Source: Artemia franciscana (taxonomy: Eukaryota > Arthropoda > Branchiopoda > Anostraca > Artemiidae). From it: a DNA stretch of 64,000 nucleotides. A model generated the notes under the pieces. That model had not been told where the DNA came from and did not search any database. It saw nothing but the letters and a program-made list of their open reading frames with translations. The position numbers were made by a program, and so were the translations under genes. Of this stretch, positions 50,028-62,265 are shown one piece after another (position 1 is the first letter of the stretch; every line of letters begins with the position of its first letter). Where the stretch lies: positions 33,987,600 through 34,051,599 of the forward strand of contig NC_088873.1 in the NCBI RefSeq assembly GCF_032884065.1, in the 5' to 3' direction.

Positions 50028-51030
50028 ATGTGGCAGGTAGGGCCCACCCCGGGAATCTCAGTAACTAGGTCTCGATCATCGCGCGTCAAGGGACATGCTG
50101 ATGACGTCAGAAAGACTGACAGACTAAGCCTTATGGACCAAAGGATTCTAGGGACAGCCACCTGGAATGTCTTGACTCTTAATGCACCTGCGTCAAAGAA
50201 CCTACTCTCCGAAGAACTTCGCAAGAATAAAGTGTCAGTTGCGGGTCTTAAAGAAACCCGTTTTACCGGAAGTGGAGAAGAGCAAATAGGTAACAAGCAT
50301 CTTCGAGACCTCACAGAAAATAAAACTCCCGCCTTGGGTCCAGTCCTGTCAAGGGATGGGGCACTTCTTTCTGATGAAGGTTCTTGTCTTGAGAGGTGGA
50401 AGAACCACTTCTGTTCGCTCCTCAACAGTGCCTCTCCTCAGTACTAACTCATCTGTGCTCCCTAATGATAGTCCCAGCTAACCTTGCAGTCAAAGATCTG
50501 AAACAGATGCTCCTCAGACGAGCCTTTCAGCCCCTCAGAAATCGGATATGCAGTAAAAAGGCTCAAGAATAATAAAGCTGCTGGTATCTGCGGCTTAAGC
50601 TCAGAGCTACTAAAATATGGAGGCTCTGCAATGCTCTTGTTTCTCCACACCCTGTTCTCTACAATCTGGCAAACGGAGATAATTCCCAAGGATTGGCGGA
50701 AGGGTGTCATCTTCCCCTTATGGAAGAGGAAAGGCTCAAGAAGCGACTGCTCCAATTATCGGGAATAGCCCTACTGTCAGTCCCCGGCAGACTGTTTTCA
50801 ATGGTCCTGCTGGATCGATGTCGGAATATCATTCGAAAAGTCCGGCGACCGGAGCAAGCTGGTTTTATGTCGGACCGTTCAACCATCGAGCAGATTTTCA
50901 CGATTCGAAAAATAGTATAGAAGACCACAGAGTTCCAACAGAAAACATTTATTGCTTCGTCGACTTCTGTCCTGCATTTGACTCAGCATTCTGTCCTGTT
51001 TTTGACAGAGTAAACTTGACTGGCGTATAA
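50028..51030 (+). pseudogene. LINE pseudogene with internal deletion
   Basis: A second non-LTR family. The endonuclease start (RILGTATWNVLTLNAPASKN, VAGLKETRFTGSGEEQI) jumps at about 50288 to a pre-RT linker (LLSDEGSCLERWKNHFCSLL), so most of the endonuclease is missing. From 50530 RT codons appear in shifting frames: LKNNKAAGICGLSSELLKYG, TIWQTEIIPKDWRKGVIFPL, CSNYRGIALLSVPGRLFS, QAGFMSDRSTIEQIFTIRKI and IYCFVDFCPAFDS (catalytic Asp block, degraded). It ends near 51030 before the YxDD block. Confidence 0.8.
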
Positions 51031-54000
51031 TACATAAGTGCCCCTAGCAGTTCCTGAGATATTGCAGATACGCCCTATAGAGCATATAAAGTCTTTAGAT
51101 TTATTTTTAAGTCTCCCTCAGCATTCCGTGAAATTTTCAACTTATTGGACAATAAGAAAATCATGTTCTTGCTGTAAGTGAATACAGACTGAGGTAGCTC
51201 TGAGATTCAGAGATGATAAGAGAAGAATGGACAATAAATGAGAATGAAGAGATCGTGTACCTTTTTGCTGTAAAAAGGTCAGTCAAAACAATAAGAACTG
51301 AAATTGATAAAATGAAGAACAAGAGCCAACGCTCTGACTTCGTCTGTAATAAAGAGCTATACGTCCTTAACGTGTTATATAATTTTTCCCCCAACACATC
51401 TAATAGAAAACGCGGTAATTACAAATTTGGAGGGGCTCATTTGATTGGAAGTTGAAACTTCCAATACCCTTTCTCTGGAGTCAAAAGTGACTGGATGGTT
51501 ACCAAACATCCCCTTCATGTGCCCTATCTCTTCTCAGTACCCTTTAATCCCTAAAGATATAAAAAAGATTTGTGACAGTATTTTACTCAGAATAGCAAAA
51601 AGGTTCAATTAATACGCCTTCTGAATGGCTCAAATCCGGTGTAACAAGGGCAGTAAATAATGTAAATTGCAAGTTATTGGATTTTATTTTGATAAAGGAG
51701 GCCTTGTGCGATTTTGTATAGGCGAGTTGATCGAAACTTTTAAGGATCGTCATTTGACTAAAAAAAAAAAAAAACATTTTGTCGTGGAGAAGGGGGGCAG
51801 GGTTTGTAAATGGGCTTAAAAGGTTCTAGTCCCTAATAAGTTTTAGAACTGCAGCCGTAAGGCATTGAGCCAAAAGGAACCTAATGTATAAATAGTTCCG
51901 CTGCAGCCCATCCTTCCCCATTAAAAGATAAATTTGGCCCCAAAAAGGCCCGAAAAGGCTATTTTTTATCGGCTTGAAACTTCAATCCTTTACTCTTTGG
52001 GCTAAGGGGAAAATACTGCAGGTGAAAAATAGAAAATGAATTCCCTATAAAATGGGACTGACATTGGGATAGAATAGCCCAAAACCGTTGTTCAGCAGAA
52101 ACTTCTCATGGAATGGTGATCATAGAAACTTGAGGAAAACCAGTCTCCCTAACGCATGTTTTTTTATACCCAGGCCTCGTAAGTCTAATGGTATTGGATC
52201 CAAATTCTGAGACACTGATTTCTGTTCACTAAAATGTCTAATTACCATGCCTCTTAGGTCAACTTGATAAGGTCCACAGCCCGACGGGCAATAATCCTAA
52301 ATTACATAAACTAACAATTTTTCACATATAGGCTTTAGTAGAAAAAAAAAATGCTCGAGATTGTTCAATAGGCCAAGATTCCAAGAATTTCGCAAGGATA
52401 GAATCTGTACCCGACACGGATACCTGAGTATATCAAAAGACACTAATAATGCACCTGCTTATCCACAGCAAGTAAACCACTTAGCGACTTGGTATCCACT
52501 AGTTTCTATCCACTTAGTATCCACTTAGCGACGAAGAACACATTGCCTTTCCGTCATAAAACCGATAACAGGTCAAACAATCGGAATTTATGAAAGACAA
52601 TGAATTTTTTTAACCTTTGAATATGAACATTTTGGTTCTGCATCAAAGGGCCATCCTCATACATAAATAAAATGAGACTTATAGTAAAATGCGATCGTCA
52701 AAACTAAAATTAAAAAATTAGAAAATTCCCAGAATTATTATTTCAAGGAAATTCGACTAATATTGAAGAAAAAACAGCACGAAGTGAGGCAATCCATTCA
52801 GGTAAATACAAATCAAGACTATATTTTTAATGCTATTCTTGCTTTTATAGCAGATATATAGCAGCTTTTATGGCAAATAAAACCAGCTTATAGCAGCTAT
52901 ATATAGCAGCTTTTATGGCAGATAAAAATGCAGTTTACTAGCAAGTAGAGCAATTGCAGAATTGAAAAAAGACTCAATCTGCTCATTAAGAGCAATGGAA
53001 TATGCCGTTTTTTCTTGCTTTTACCAGTGTGGTTCCTATTGCTGAGATCGTTTCTTTTTTCAAACAGGACTGAAATAAGTGAACTGAAATAATAGTGAAC
53101 TGAAATAAGGACTGAAATAAGAACTGAAATAAGATAGTTGAAAATCAGAAAGGGACAACCTGAGATAACCTCTCATGATTTTAATTAGCTAATAAAACAA
53201 AACATGTGTCCAAATCAAAACAATTCAAATGGTTCAAGACGGAGAAAGGGATAAATCAAAACAATTCAAATGGTTCAAAGTTAATATAAATTCAAATGTT
53301 CAGAAGTTTGAGCTTTTGAGCAATTCATATGCAAAAAAAGGAAGAATGTAAAGTATAAAATTCAAAGTTAATGGAAAATGGCCAAAAAATTAGGAGGAAA
53401 AATTACTTTGTATGTGGGGACACATACTTGAATCTGTCAAAAACTACGAGAAGTAGGAAACACGAGATCACGGAAAACATCAATGAACATTTTCCAATCA
53501 GATTATTAAATTAATAAAGCCTTATATGAAAAGAAGAATTAAAAACTGAAGTTTGGAAGTGAAAAATAACTAATAAAACTGAAAATTCAAAATTCGTAGT
53601 CTTGTATGAAACCTAAAAGAAGGAATCAAAATCGAAGCCATTTGAAGAAGCTCTCTGCCAAAACATTAATTCTTTTCTCAAATTTTGCCCCAATTGTGAA
53701 ATCTAGCTCGTTGTTTGGGCAACGAGGAAGATTTACGTGACGTAAATGTTCTTTTACGTTAGGTTGTTCTTACTAACCTAATAAGGTTTCGACAAACTTA
53801 CGTAATACAAAACTCTGGCCAAATTGAAATTCAAGCCTTATATATACAGTAAAATGTTTTTTTTTTTTCAAATTGCTCTAGAATTCCTTAAAAAATGTGT
53901 AAATTATACTAATCACTTTGGATTTTTTTTTCTTAATAGGCTAAGACGGAGAAATCCCTAAGACAAGGAGCCAGTTTACCAAAATTCCATTGGATTTTTT

Positions 54001-54320
54001 TCATAATGGGCTAAGACGGAGAAATCTCCAAAATGAGGGGTCTGTTTAGCAAAATTACATGAATAATTCATGTTATATCTTATAAATGCAAAAGCGAAAT
54101 ATAAATCCAGGAATATAGTAATTCCAGGCCCGTTATAGCCTCTTTCAAAATGTAGGATCGACAGATATTACCCCCTTATTTATTCCCTCTAATTTGCAAG
54201 TAAAAATACTAGATGAGTTGTCATCTTATGTTTATTCATGGCTGTTGAAATAATTATCAGAAGGCTGTCTGAAATATTATAGGCAGCGCAAAGCCTAAGT
54301 AATGAGCGATGGGGCAAAAT
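51031..54320. other. Mostly unrecognised DNA with small local repeats
   Basis: 51430-51540 resembles 54390-54470 (CAAAAGTGACTG context). Local repeats: TATAGCAGC blocks at 52845-52925; five GAACTGAAATAAG-like units at 53065-53135; a duplicated AATCAAAACAATTCAAATGG at 53212-53280; a repeat of about 75 bp around GCTAAGACGGAGAAATC at 53920-54060. No exon supported. Confidence 0.4.
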
Positions 54321-54370
54321 GTTTTTTATTTATTTTTTTAACCAAGGCACTTCGCATAGAAGTTCTCGTA
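54270..54370 (+). repeat. Dispersed repeat end
   Basis: ATAGGCAGCGCAAAGCC, GAGCGATG and ACCAAGGCACTTCG match the block at 63900-64000, which runs off the window. Confidence 0.5.
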
Positions 54371-54519
54371 GAAACTTCGGAAGGAACTCATTCGATTGCA
54401 AATTCAAAGTTCTAGTTCGCTGTTTAAGAGTCAAAAGTGACTGAAGGGAAGCCAACCCACTTTCAGGGAATACATAAAAGGGAATACAAATTGACCAAAA
54501 GTTAATATCCGCATGGTAT

Positions 54520-55420
54520 TAATAATACTACCACCGCTGCTGCTACTTCTACTACAACCACTCAGGTTACTATTTCTAATGCTAAGGTTAAGAGTATGAA
54601 GACGAAAATTTTAGGGAGTGTTGAGAGGGAAGCTGGACTAAATTAAAGCACTCTTTGAACTGGTTTTCAAAAAGGCGTGTGAGCAATATCATAGCAATAG
54701 TTAATTGTATTAAGTTGAAACTTGTATTAAAGGGATGAAGGGGATGTTCCATGGACCAAAAGGCAATATGTTAATGCTCCTGCTGCTACTAGTACTAGTT
54801 CTTTTACTGTTAATACTATTACTAGTTCTAAAACTATTACTACTGCTATTCCTAGCACCACTACTAATACAGCAATAGTTCAGGGCCTGAAAATGAAATC
54901 TTCAGGGAATATTGAGAAGAGGTTGAACTGAATCAGAACACGCCGTCTGTATGTAGGTTGTCGTATGAGCAATATCTTAGGAACGGCTTGATTTTTGAAG
55001 TTCGAACTTCCAGAGCTTTTTATGGAGCATGTTAAGCTAACAAAAAATAAATATTTGCATCTTACTTGTACTGCTTCTGCTAATACTGCTACTGCTACTA
55101 AAGCTAAGGCTACTACTTCTAATTCTACTGCTTCTACTACTGCTATTTTTACTACTATTAGCCTTTTAGTGGTATACCAAGAAGTTCCCATTTCCAATAG
55201 ATCTTTACTTATGATATCCTCCCAACCCATTCGGAGGCGAACTGCTTTTCGTTTGGCCCTGGAAGGTGGGTGAAAAGGAGAATTTCTGCCAATCTTTCGT
55301 CCTTTGTTCTAAAACTAAGGGTATTAAGGCGAAAAGTATTGGATTTGTCGAATCAGAACTGAACTAAACCAAAGCACATTACGCGCATAAAAGTTGTCAA
55401 GGGGATGTATCAGCAAAGGC
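54520..55420 (+). repeat. Trinucleotide-rich tandem units
   Basis: Three diverged units, each with an ACT/GCT-rich run (54525-54580, 54775-54870, 55065-55160) and a partner block around GGGTATTAAGGCGAAAA, ACTGAACTAAACCAAAGCAC and GAGCAATATC. Short ORFs with Thr/Ala or Val/Ala runs come from the trinucleotide bias. Confidence 0.6.
55185..55265 (-). pseudogene. LINE C-terminal fragment
   Basis: The minus strand encodes PSRAKRKAVRLRMGWEDIIS, KDLLEMGTSWYT, the kind of C-terminal segment expected to follow the RT of the LINE at 24774-27357, where it is missing. About 27 codons only. Confidence 0.7.
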
Positions 55421-55617
55421 TATTTTTTTTTTATTCATTTTTATTTAATAACAATTATTGACAAAAGAATTAACATAAACATACCCCCTCCAAATGTCAA
55501 AGCATGATATGGAAGAAGGATTACCAAACAAAAAAAAAAAACAACAAAAACGAAAAACTAAACAAAAAACAACTTAACATGAACCTAAGAAGGGCTTTAA
55601 GAACAAAACAAAACTCC

Positions 55618-56513
55618 ATCAATTTTAATGCTGCTCGTCACTTTCAGTAGAAAAAACTTTTCATATTTATTTTTTCATTGTTTTTTTTTTTAAATAATGC
55701 TAGAAAATCCTGCGCCCCCTCCATTGAAAGTCTTTTCCCCATGAGAAGCTCCTCCATGGAAAGATCCTCCCACGTAACCCCTCCCCTAACAAAAAAAAAA
55801 TCCCCCTGAAAACGTCTCTACACTTCCCAATAACCATTACTACATGTAAACACAGGTCAAAGTTTGTAACTTGCAGCCCCTCCCAAGGGAACTGCGGGGG
55901 AGTAAGTCGTCACAAAAGACATAGTTATTGGGTTTTTCGACTATGGTGAATAGAATGGCTATCTCAGAATTTTGATCCGGTGACTTTGGGGGAAAATGAG
56001 CGTGGGAGGGGGCCTAGGTGCCCTCCAATTTTTTCTGTCACTTAAAAAGGGCACTAGAACTTTCAATTCCGTTAGAATGAGCCCTTTCGCGACATTCTTG
56101 GACCACTGAGTCGATAAGATCACCCCTGGGAAAAAAAAACAAACAAATAAACACTCGTCCGTGATTTGTCTTCTGGCAAAAAATGCGAAATTCCACATTT
56201 TTGTAGATAGGGGCTCAAAACTTCTACAATAGGGTTCTCTGATACACTGAATCTGATGGTGTGATTTTTGTTAAGATTGTATGACTTTTAGGGGGTGTTT
56301 CCCCCTATTTTCTAAAATAAGGCAAATTTTCTCAGGCTCGTAACTTTTGATGGGTATAGCTGATCTTGATGAAATTTATATATTTAAAATCAGCATTAAA
56401 ATACGCTTCTTTTGATGTAACTATTGGTATCAAAATTCCATTTTTTAGAGTTTCGGTTACTATTGAGCCGGGTCGCTCCTTACTACAGTTCGTTACCACG
56501 AACTGTTTGATAT
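55618..56513 (-). mobile_element. FBR element, copy 5, truncated
   Basis: Minus-oriented body starting near TTTTAATGCTGCTCGTCACT and ending with the hairpin terminus CTGTTTGATA. It lacks the fold-back and splits a duplicated region (55265-55617 and 56935-57240). Confidence 0.7.
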
Positions 56514-57585
56514 AATTTTTCCCCCAAACACATCAAATAGAAAATGCAGTATTCAAGATACTTCTGATGCAAGAGCTTCTGATACAGAAGTTAGAACATC
56601 AAAAGCAGAAAACTTATTACAGATTCTTAAATGCAAGTTTTTGTCTTGCATTAATAAATCATATTTATTTATCGTTTTGTCTTATATTAACAAATGGCCA
56701 ATCAATCGAGAGCTACTATTAGCCTTTTAGTGGTACTTTTACTACTACTACCAACAACTCATTGCAGCACCAATCCATCTGAGGCTAACACCGGTCCGCA
56801 GGCTCCTCTTCTGTCCCAATCTATCCAAGGTATCCCTTTTTACACTCTACCAAGAAGTTCCCATTTCCAATAGATCTTTATTTATGATATCCTCCCAACC
56901 CATTCGGAGGCGAACTGCTTTTCGTTTGGCCCATTTCTGCCAATCTTTCGTCCTTTGTTCTAAAACTAAGGGTATTAAGGCAAAAAATATTGGATTTGTC
57001 GAATCAGAACTGAACTAAACCAAAGCACATTACGCGCATAAAAGTTGTCAAGGGGATGTATCAGCAATGACTATTTTTTTAATCATTTTTATTTAATAAC
57101 AATTATTGACAAAAAAAAATTAACATAAACATACCCCCTCCAAATGTCAAAGCATGATATGGAAGAAGGATAACCAAAAAAAAACGAAAAAAAAAAGAAA
57201 CAACTTAACATGAACCTAAGAAGGGCTTAAGAACAAAACACAACTACAATATCACATACCTTGCTACCACTCGCTTATCACTCCACACTCAACTTCTTTC
57301 TTAACACACCTCAATAGAAATAAAACATACCTTTAATTATTTAATACCAATTTATTCTATCAAGTGTGCATCCTATTAATTTAACCATTGAAATCATATT
57401 TAGAAAAAAATTCATTCTTCAACAGCCTTTTAAATTCACTTAAATTGCTATTTTTGATATTTAACGAATTCCATAGTTCAGTCCCTCAAAAAATAAAAGG
57501 AAACCTGACCCAGAAGTAACCAAATTATTAACACAAATTTTGCTAATTGACCTTGTACCATGGGAATGAACTTATGCGTGAATGC
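56514..57585. other. Duplicate of 55155-55617 plus unrecognised DNA
   Basis: 56715-57240 repeats 55150-55617, including a second LINE C-terminal fragment (minus strand, 56925-56843) and the AACAATTATTGACAAAA block. 57241-57585 is unrecognised. Confidence 0.65.
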
Positions 57586-58262
57586 ATCAAACAGTTCGTG
57601 GTAACGAACTGTAGTAAGGAGCGACCAGGCTCAATAGTAGCCGAAACTCTAAAAAACGGAATTTCGATAACAACAGTTACATCAAAAGAATCACATTTTA
57701 ATGGTGATTTTAAATATATAAGCTTCATCAAGTTAAGTCTTACCCATCAAAAGTTATGAGCCTGAGAAAATTTGCCTTATTTTAGAAAATAGGGGAAGAC
57801 AACCCCCAAAAGTCATTTAATCTTAACGTAAATCACACCATCAGACTCAGCGTACCAGAGAACCCTACTGTATAAGTTTCAAGCTCCTATCTACACAAAT
57901 GTGGAATTTTGTATTTTCTGCCAGAAGACAGATTACGGATGCGTGTTTATTTGTTTGTTTGTTGTTTTTTTTGCTTTTTTTTCCAGGGGTGATCGTATCA
58001 ACCAAGTGGTCCTAGAATGTTGATAGAAGGCTCATTCTAACGGAATTTAAAAGTTCTAGTGCCCTTTTTGAGTGACCAAAAAAATTGGAGGGCACCTTGG
58101 CCCCCTCCCACGCACATTTTTTTCCAAAGTCACCGGATCAAAATTTTGCGATAACCATTCTGTTCAGCCTAGTCGAAAACTCAATAACTATGTCCTTGGG
58201 GACGACTTAATCCCTCACAGTCCCCGGGGGAGGGGCTGGAAGTTACAAACTTTGACCATTGT
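57586..58262 (+). mobile_element. FBR element, copy 6, truncated
   Basis: Starts TCAAACAGTTCGTGGTAACG and is cut at 58262 by the start of copy 7 in the same orientation. Confidence 0.7.
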
Positions 58263-59980
58263 CAAACAGTTCGTGGTAACGAACTGTAGTAAGGAGCGAC
58301 CCGGCTCAATAGTAACCAAAACTCTAAAAAATGGAATTTTGATACCAATAGCTACATCAAAAGAATCGCATTTTAATGCTGGTTTTAAATATATAAGTTT
58401 CATCAAGTTTAGTCTTACCCATCAAAAGTTACGAGCCTGAGAAAATTTGCGTTATTTTAGAAAATAGGGGGAAACGCCCCCTAAAAGTCATAGAATCTTA
58501 AAGAAAATCACACCATCAGATTCAGCGTATCAGAGAACCCTACTGTAGAAGTTTCGAGCTCCTATCTACAAAAATGTGGAATTTTGCATTTTTTGCCAGA
58601 AGGCAGATCACATATGCGTGTTTATTTGTTTTTTTGTTTTTTTTTTTTTGTTTTTTTTCCCAGGGGTGATCGTATCGACCCAGTTGTCCTAGAATGTTGC
58701 AAGAGGGCTCATTCTAACGGAAATAAAAAGTTCTAGTGCCCTTTTTAAGTGACCAAAAAAATTGGAGGGCACCTTGGCCCCCTCCCACGCTAATTATTTT
58801 CCCAAAGTCAACGGATCAAAATTCTGAGATAGCCATTTTATTAAGCGTAGTCGAAAAACCTTATAACTATGTCTTTGGGGACTACTTACTCCCCCACAGT
58901 CCCCGTGGGAGGGGCAACAAGTTACAAACTTTGACCTGTGCTTACATATAGTAATGGTTATTGGGGAGTATACAGGCGTTTTCAGGAGGATTTTTTTGGT
59001 TTGGGGGAGGGGTTGAGAAGAGGGGGATATGCTGGGGGAACTTTCCTTCGAGAATTTGTAATGGGAGAAGAAAATTTCCATGAAGGGAGAGCAGGATTTA
59101 CTAGCATTATTTAAAAAAACAATTAAAAAATAAATGTGAAAAAGCTTTTTCAGCTGGAAGTAAGGAACAGCAATAAAACTTAAAACAAACAGAATTTATT
59201 ACCCATATGAGGGGCTCACCTCCTTCTAATACCTCGCTCTTTACGCTAAAGTATTTTCGGTAATTTCAACTACTTATTCTACGGCTTTTGTGATTCAGGG
59301 GGTCATTCTTAATGAATTGGGATACAATTTAAGCTTTAGTGTAAAGAGCGAGGTACTGACGATGGGGCGAATCCCCTCATATATGTAATAAAAACATGAG
59401 AATACAAAAGTTCTTTACGTAAGCTAATTTATAAGTTACGTAAATCTTTTACCAATAAAAAGATTCGTAAAAAATTAAAAGTTCTAGTTGCCTTTTTAAT
59501 TAACCAAAAAATCGGGGGGCAACTAGGCTTCGTCCCCCGCTCTTTTTTTCTCAAAATCATTCGATCAAAATTATGAGAAAGCCATTGAGCCAAAAAAAAA
59601 ATATGCAAATTTCGTTTTGATTATTCCTCTGCGGAGAGCCAAAATCAAAACATGCATTGATTCAAAAACGTTCAGAAATTAAATAAAAAAAACAAGTTTT
59701 TTCAACTGAAAGTAAGGAGTGACATCAAAACTTAAAACGCACAGAAATTACTTCGTATATGAAAGAGGCTGCTTCCTCATCAACGCCCCGCTCTTTACGC
59801 TAAAGTTTTTTACTGTTTTAGAAAGAAGAATTGAGAGAAAGAGTCAAACTTTAGCGTAAAGAGCGGGGCGTTGATGAGGAAGCAGCGTCTTTCATATACG
59901 AAGTAATTTCTGTGCGTTTTAAGTTTTGATGTCACTCCTTACTTTCAGTTGAAAAAACTTGTTTTTTTTTTATTTAATTT
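58263..59980 (+). mobile_element. FBR element, copy 7, complete type
   Basis: About 1.72 kb from the hairpin end TCAAACAGTTCG to the fold-back 59679-59980. Non-coding. Confidence 0.7.
59679..59980. repeat. FBR fold-back 4
   Basis: Arms 59679-59805 and 59849-59980, nearly perfect. The variants GTGAC/GTCAC, CGCACAG/CTGTGCG and ATCAACGCC/GGCGTTGAT set it apart from fold-backs 1 and 2 symmetrically in both arms. Confidence 0.9.
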
Positions 59981-60571
59981 ACATATAGTAATGGTTATTA
60001 TGACATGTACAGACGTTTTCAGGGAGACTTTTTCGCGTTGGGGCGGGATTGGGTCGGGGAAAAGGGTTCCGTGGGAGGATCTTTCCATGGAGGAATTTAT
60101 TATGAGGGAAGAAAAATTCCATGAAGGGGGCGCAGGATTTTCTAGCATTATTTAAAAAAATGAGAAAATAGATAATTTTTTTCACCTGGAAGTAATGAGT
60201 AGCATTAAAACTTAAAAGAGCACAAAATATTATGTATGTAAGGGGGGTCTTCTCCTCCACAATACCTAGCTCTTTAAGCTAAAGTATTTTTAGTAATTTC
60301 AACTATTTATTCTACGGCCTTTGTGATTCAGGGGTCATTCTTAAAGATTTTGGATAAAACTTAAGCTTTAGTGTCAAGAGCAAGGTATTGACGAGGAGCA
60401 AACCCCCTCATATACGTAATAAAAATAAATAAATATAGAAGTTCGTTATGAAAGTTAATTCCTAAGGTACGTATGTTTATTACTAACAAAAACGTTCGTA
60501 CAAAAAATATAAGAAATCTAGTTGCATTTTTAAAAAATAAAAAACTGAAGGGTAACTAGGCCTCCTACCTG
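59981..60571 (+). mobile_element. FBR element, copy 8, partial
   Basis: Resumes inside the body at ACATATAGTAATGGTTATT and ends near GGTAACTAGGCCTCCTACC; no terminus. Confidence 0.65.
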
Positions 60572-61243
60572 TATTATTAGCTTACGGTACCATCAATCCA
60601 AGCAAGATTCAAATAAAGCAAAATCCATAAAATATTGTTCCCGCGCAGAATTCAGTCTAGCAGAACTCAATTCAAGCAAAGGCAACCATCGCAATAACTC
60701 TTGATAGTGGAGAAATTGTGGGAGCACCAGAAAGATAGCAGGTGCTGGTAGCTAAGGCTATGGAGAAATTTTCAGGGTAAATTTGCAGGGCATGTAAATT
60801 ACGGTAATAAAATCGACAGCAATGTCAACGACAGAGAGGATGACGGAGAGGTTATTGGTGAACATAGCTGAAAAATAAGACAACCAATGATATTCAGGTT
60901 CAGTGAGACCATCACGACCTGGATGCCCCTCAGATGAAGTTCCAGCCAGATCCCAACTGCAAGCGAGGTAAAAGCTTTGTGTCCTTGTTGTACAACTTCA
61001 GGTAATATCTTACACGTATATTTTTTTGTTGAGTTGAGTTTTCTTGGTTTAACTTTTGCAGGTTCGGATTTTACTTGAGCTAAATTATTGTTTTCCAGGA
61101 TTTAGTTTTACTAGGTTAGGTTTTGCGTAGACTGAGATATGTCGTATTTAATTTATGTAAAACAAATTCTTTGGTTGAAGTTAGCAAGAATATCAAATTA
61201 AATTGAAATTAAACTGAAACTAAATAACAGTTTTAAGACTCAC
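60572..61243. other. Probable intron of the minus-strand gene
   Basis: No repeat or exon recognised. It lies just downstream of the donor at 61243. Confidence 0.35.
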
Positions 61244-61836
61244 CAAACGAAAGCAATCCAGTATTCAACATCGAGAGCTTAATAGTGGTTGGGATTGATC
61301 CAAACGAAGTGCTAGCAGAGCCAAAATAGCTTCTTGGTTTTTTTGCACTTCCCTTGAGACGAGTCACAGATATAGACCTGGGCTTTTTGATTTTTTCCTT
61401 TTTTTGTTTTTCTGGGCTCTTTTCACTTTCACTTTTCAGTGGGAAGGAATATCTTGAAGGGGAAGGGACTTCAAGATCATCATGAGATATTCTGTGTGCA
61501 CGAAATTCTGCTGGAATCTGATCATAATAATTTTGATTGATTTTGTCTTTTTTTTGTTTCTCTTGGCTCTTGTCACTTTCACTTTTTAGTGGGAAGGGAT
61601 ATCTTGAAGGGGAAGGGACTTCAAGATCATCATAAGATATTCTGTCGGCACGAAATTCTGCTGGAATCTGATCATAATGATTCTGATTAACACCATGCAT
61701 AGCTGATCCAGACCATGAGTTTGGCCGGTTGATATTGTTCATTGTGTTAATGAATTCAATCCATATGATGAGTCAATGATATCAAACAAGTTTCATACAT
61801 ATCAATCAATTCTTCCATAAATATAAACCATGATAT
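61244..61836 (-). CDS. 5' coding exon of an unknown gene
   Basis: The acceptor (pyrimidine-rich, ending TTTTTTCTTATAG at 61837) and the strong donor G|GTGAGT (61243-61238) define the exon. Translation starts at ATG 61742, the first Met after an in-frame TGA. About 166 codons: MNNINRPNSWSGSAMHGV, then a 50-residue unit twice (NQNHYDQIPAEFRADRIS... and NQNYYDQIPAEFRAHRIS...), each ending in a Lys/Glu-rich EKQKK stretch, then KKPRSISVTRLKGSAKKPRS and TTIKLSMLNTGLLSFG. It is hydrophilic with no signal peptide, and I recognise no domain. It may be the N-terminus of a cytosolic or membrane protein continuing at lower coordinates. Not linked to the PTP exons by evidence. Confidence 0.55.
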
Positions 61837-61892
61837 CTATAAGAAAAAATATAAAAGTAATTAATAATCCTATAAAAGTGTAAGAGGATATG

Positions 61893-62265
61893 GTTTGAAT
61901 TAACCGAGTCAGAACAGTGGTGCTAATTTACTATATATTTACTCTATTTTATTTACTCTATATATACTCTATATTTACTCTATATATTTATTTACTCTAT
62001 ATATTTTGAATGAACCGAGTCAGAACAGTGGTGCTAATTTACTATATATTTACTCTATTTTATTTACTCTATATATACTCTATATTTACTCTATATATTT
62101 ATTTACTCTATATATTTTGAATGAACCGAGTCAGAACAGTGGTGCTAATTTACTATATATTTACTCTATTTTATTTACTCTATATATACTCTATATTTAC
62201 TCTATATATTTATTTACTCTATATATTTTGAATGAACCGAGTCAGAACAGTGGTGCTAATTCACA
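61893..62265. repeat. 111-bp tandem repeat
   Basis: Three full units and a fourth of about 35 bp, each starting near TTTGAATGAACCGAGTCAGA with an ACTCTATATATT-rich remainder. Units are almost identical. As 111 is a multiple of three, a 91-codon ORF runs through, but its Tyr/Leu/Ile composition reflects the repeat. Confidence 0.9.
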
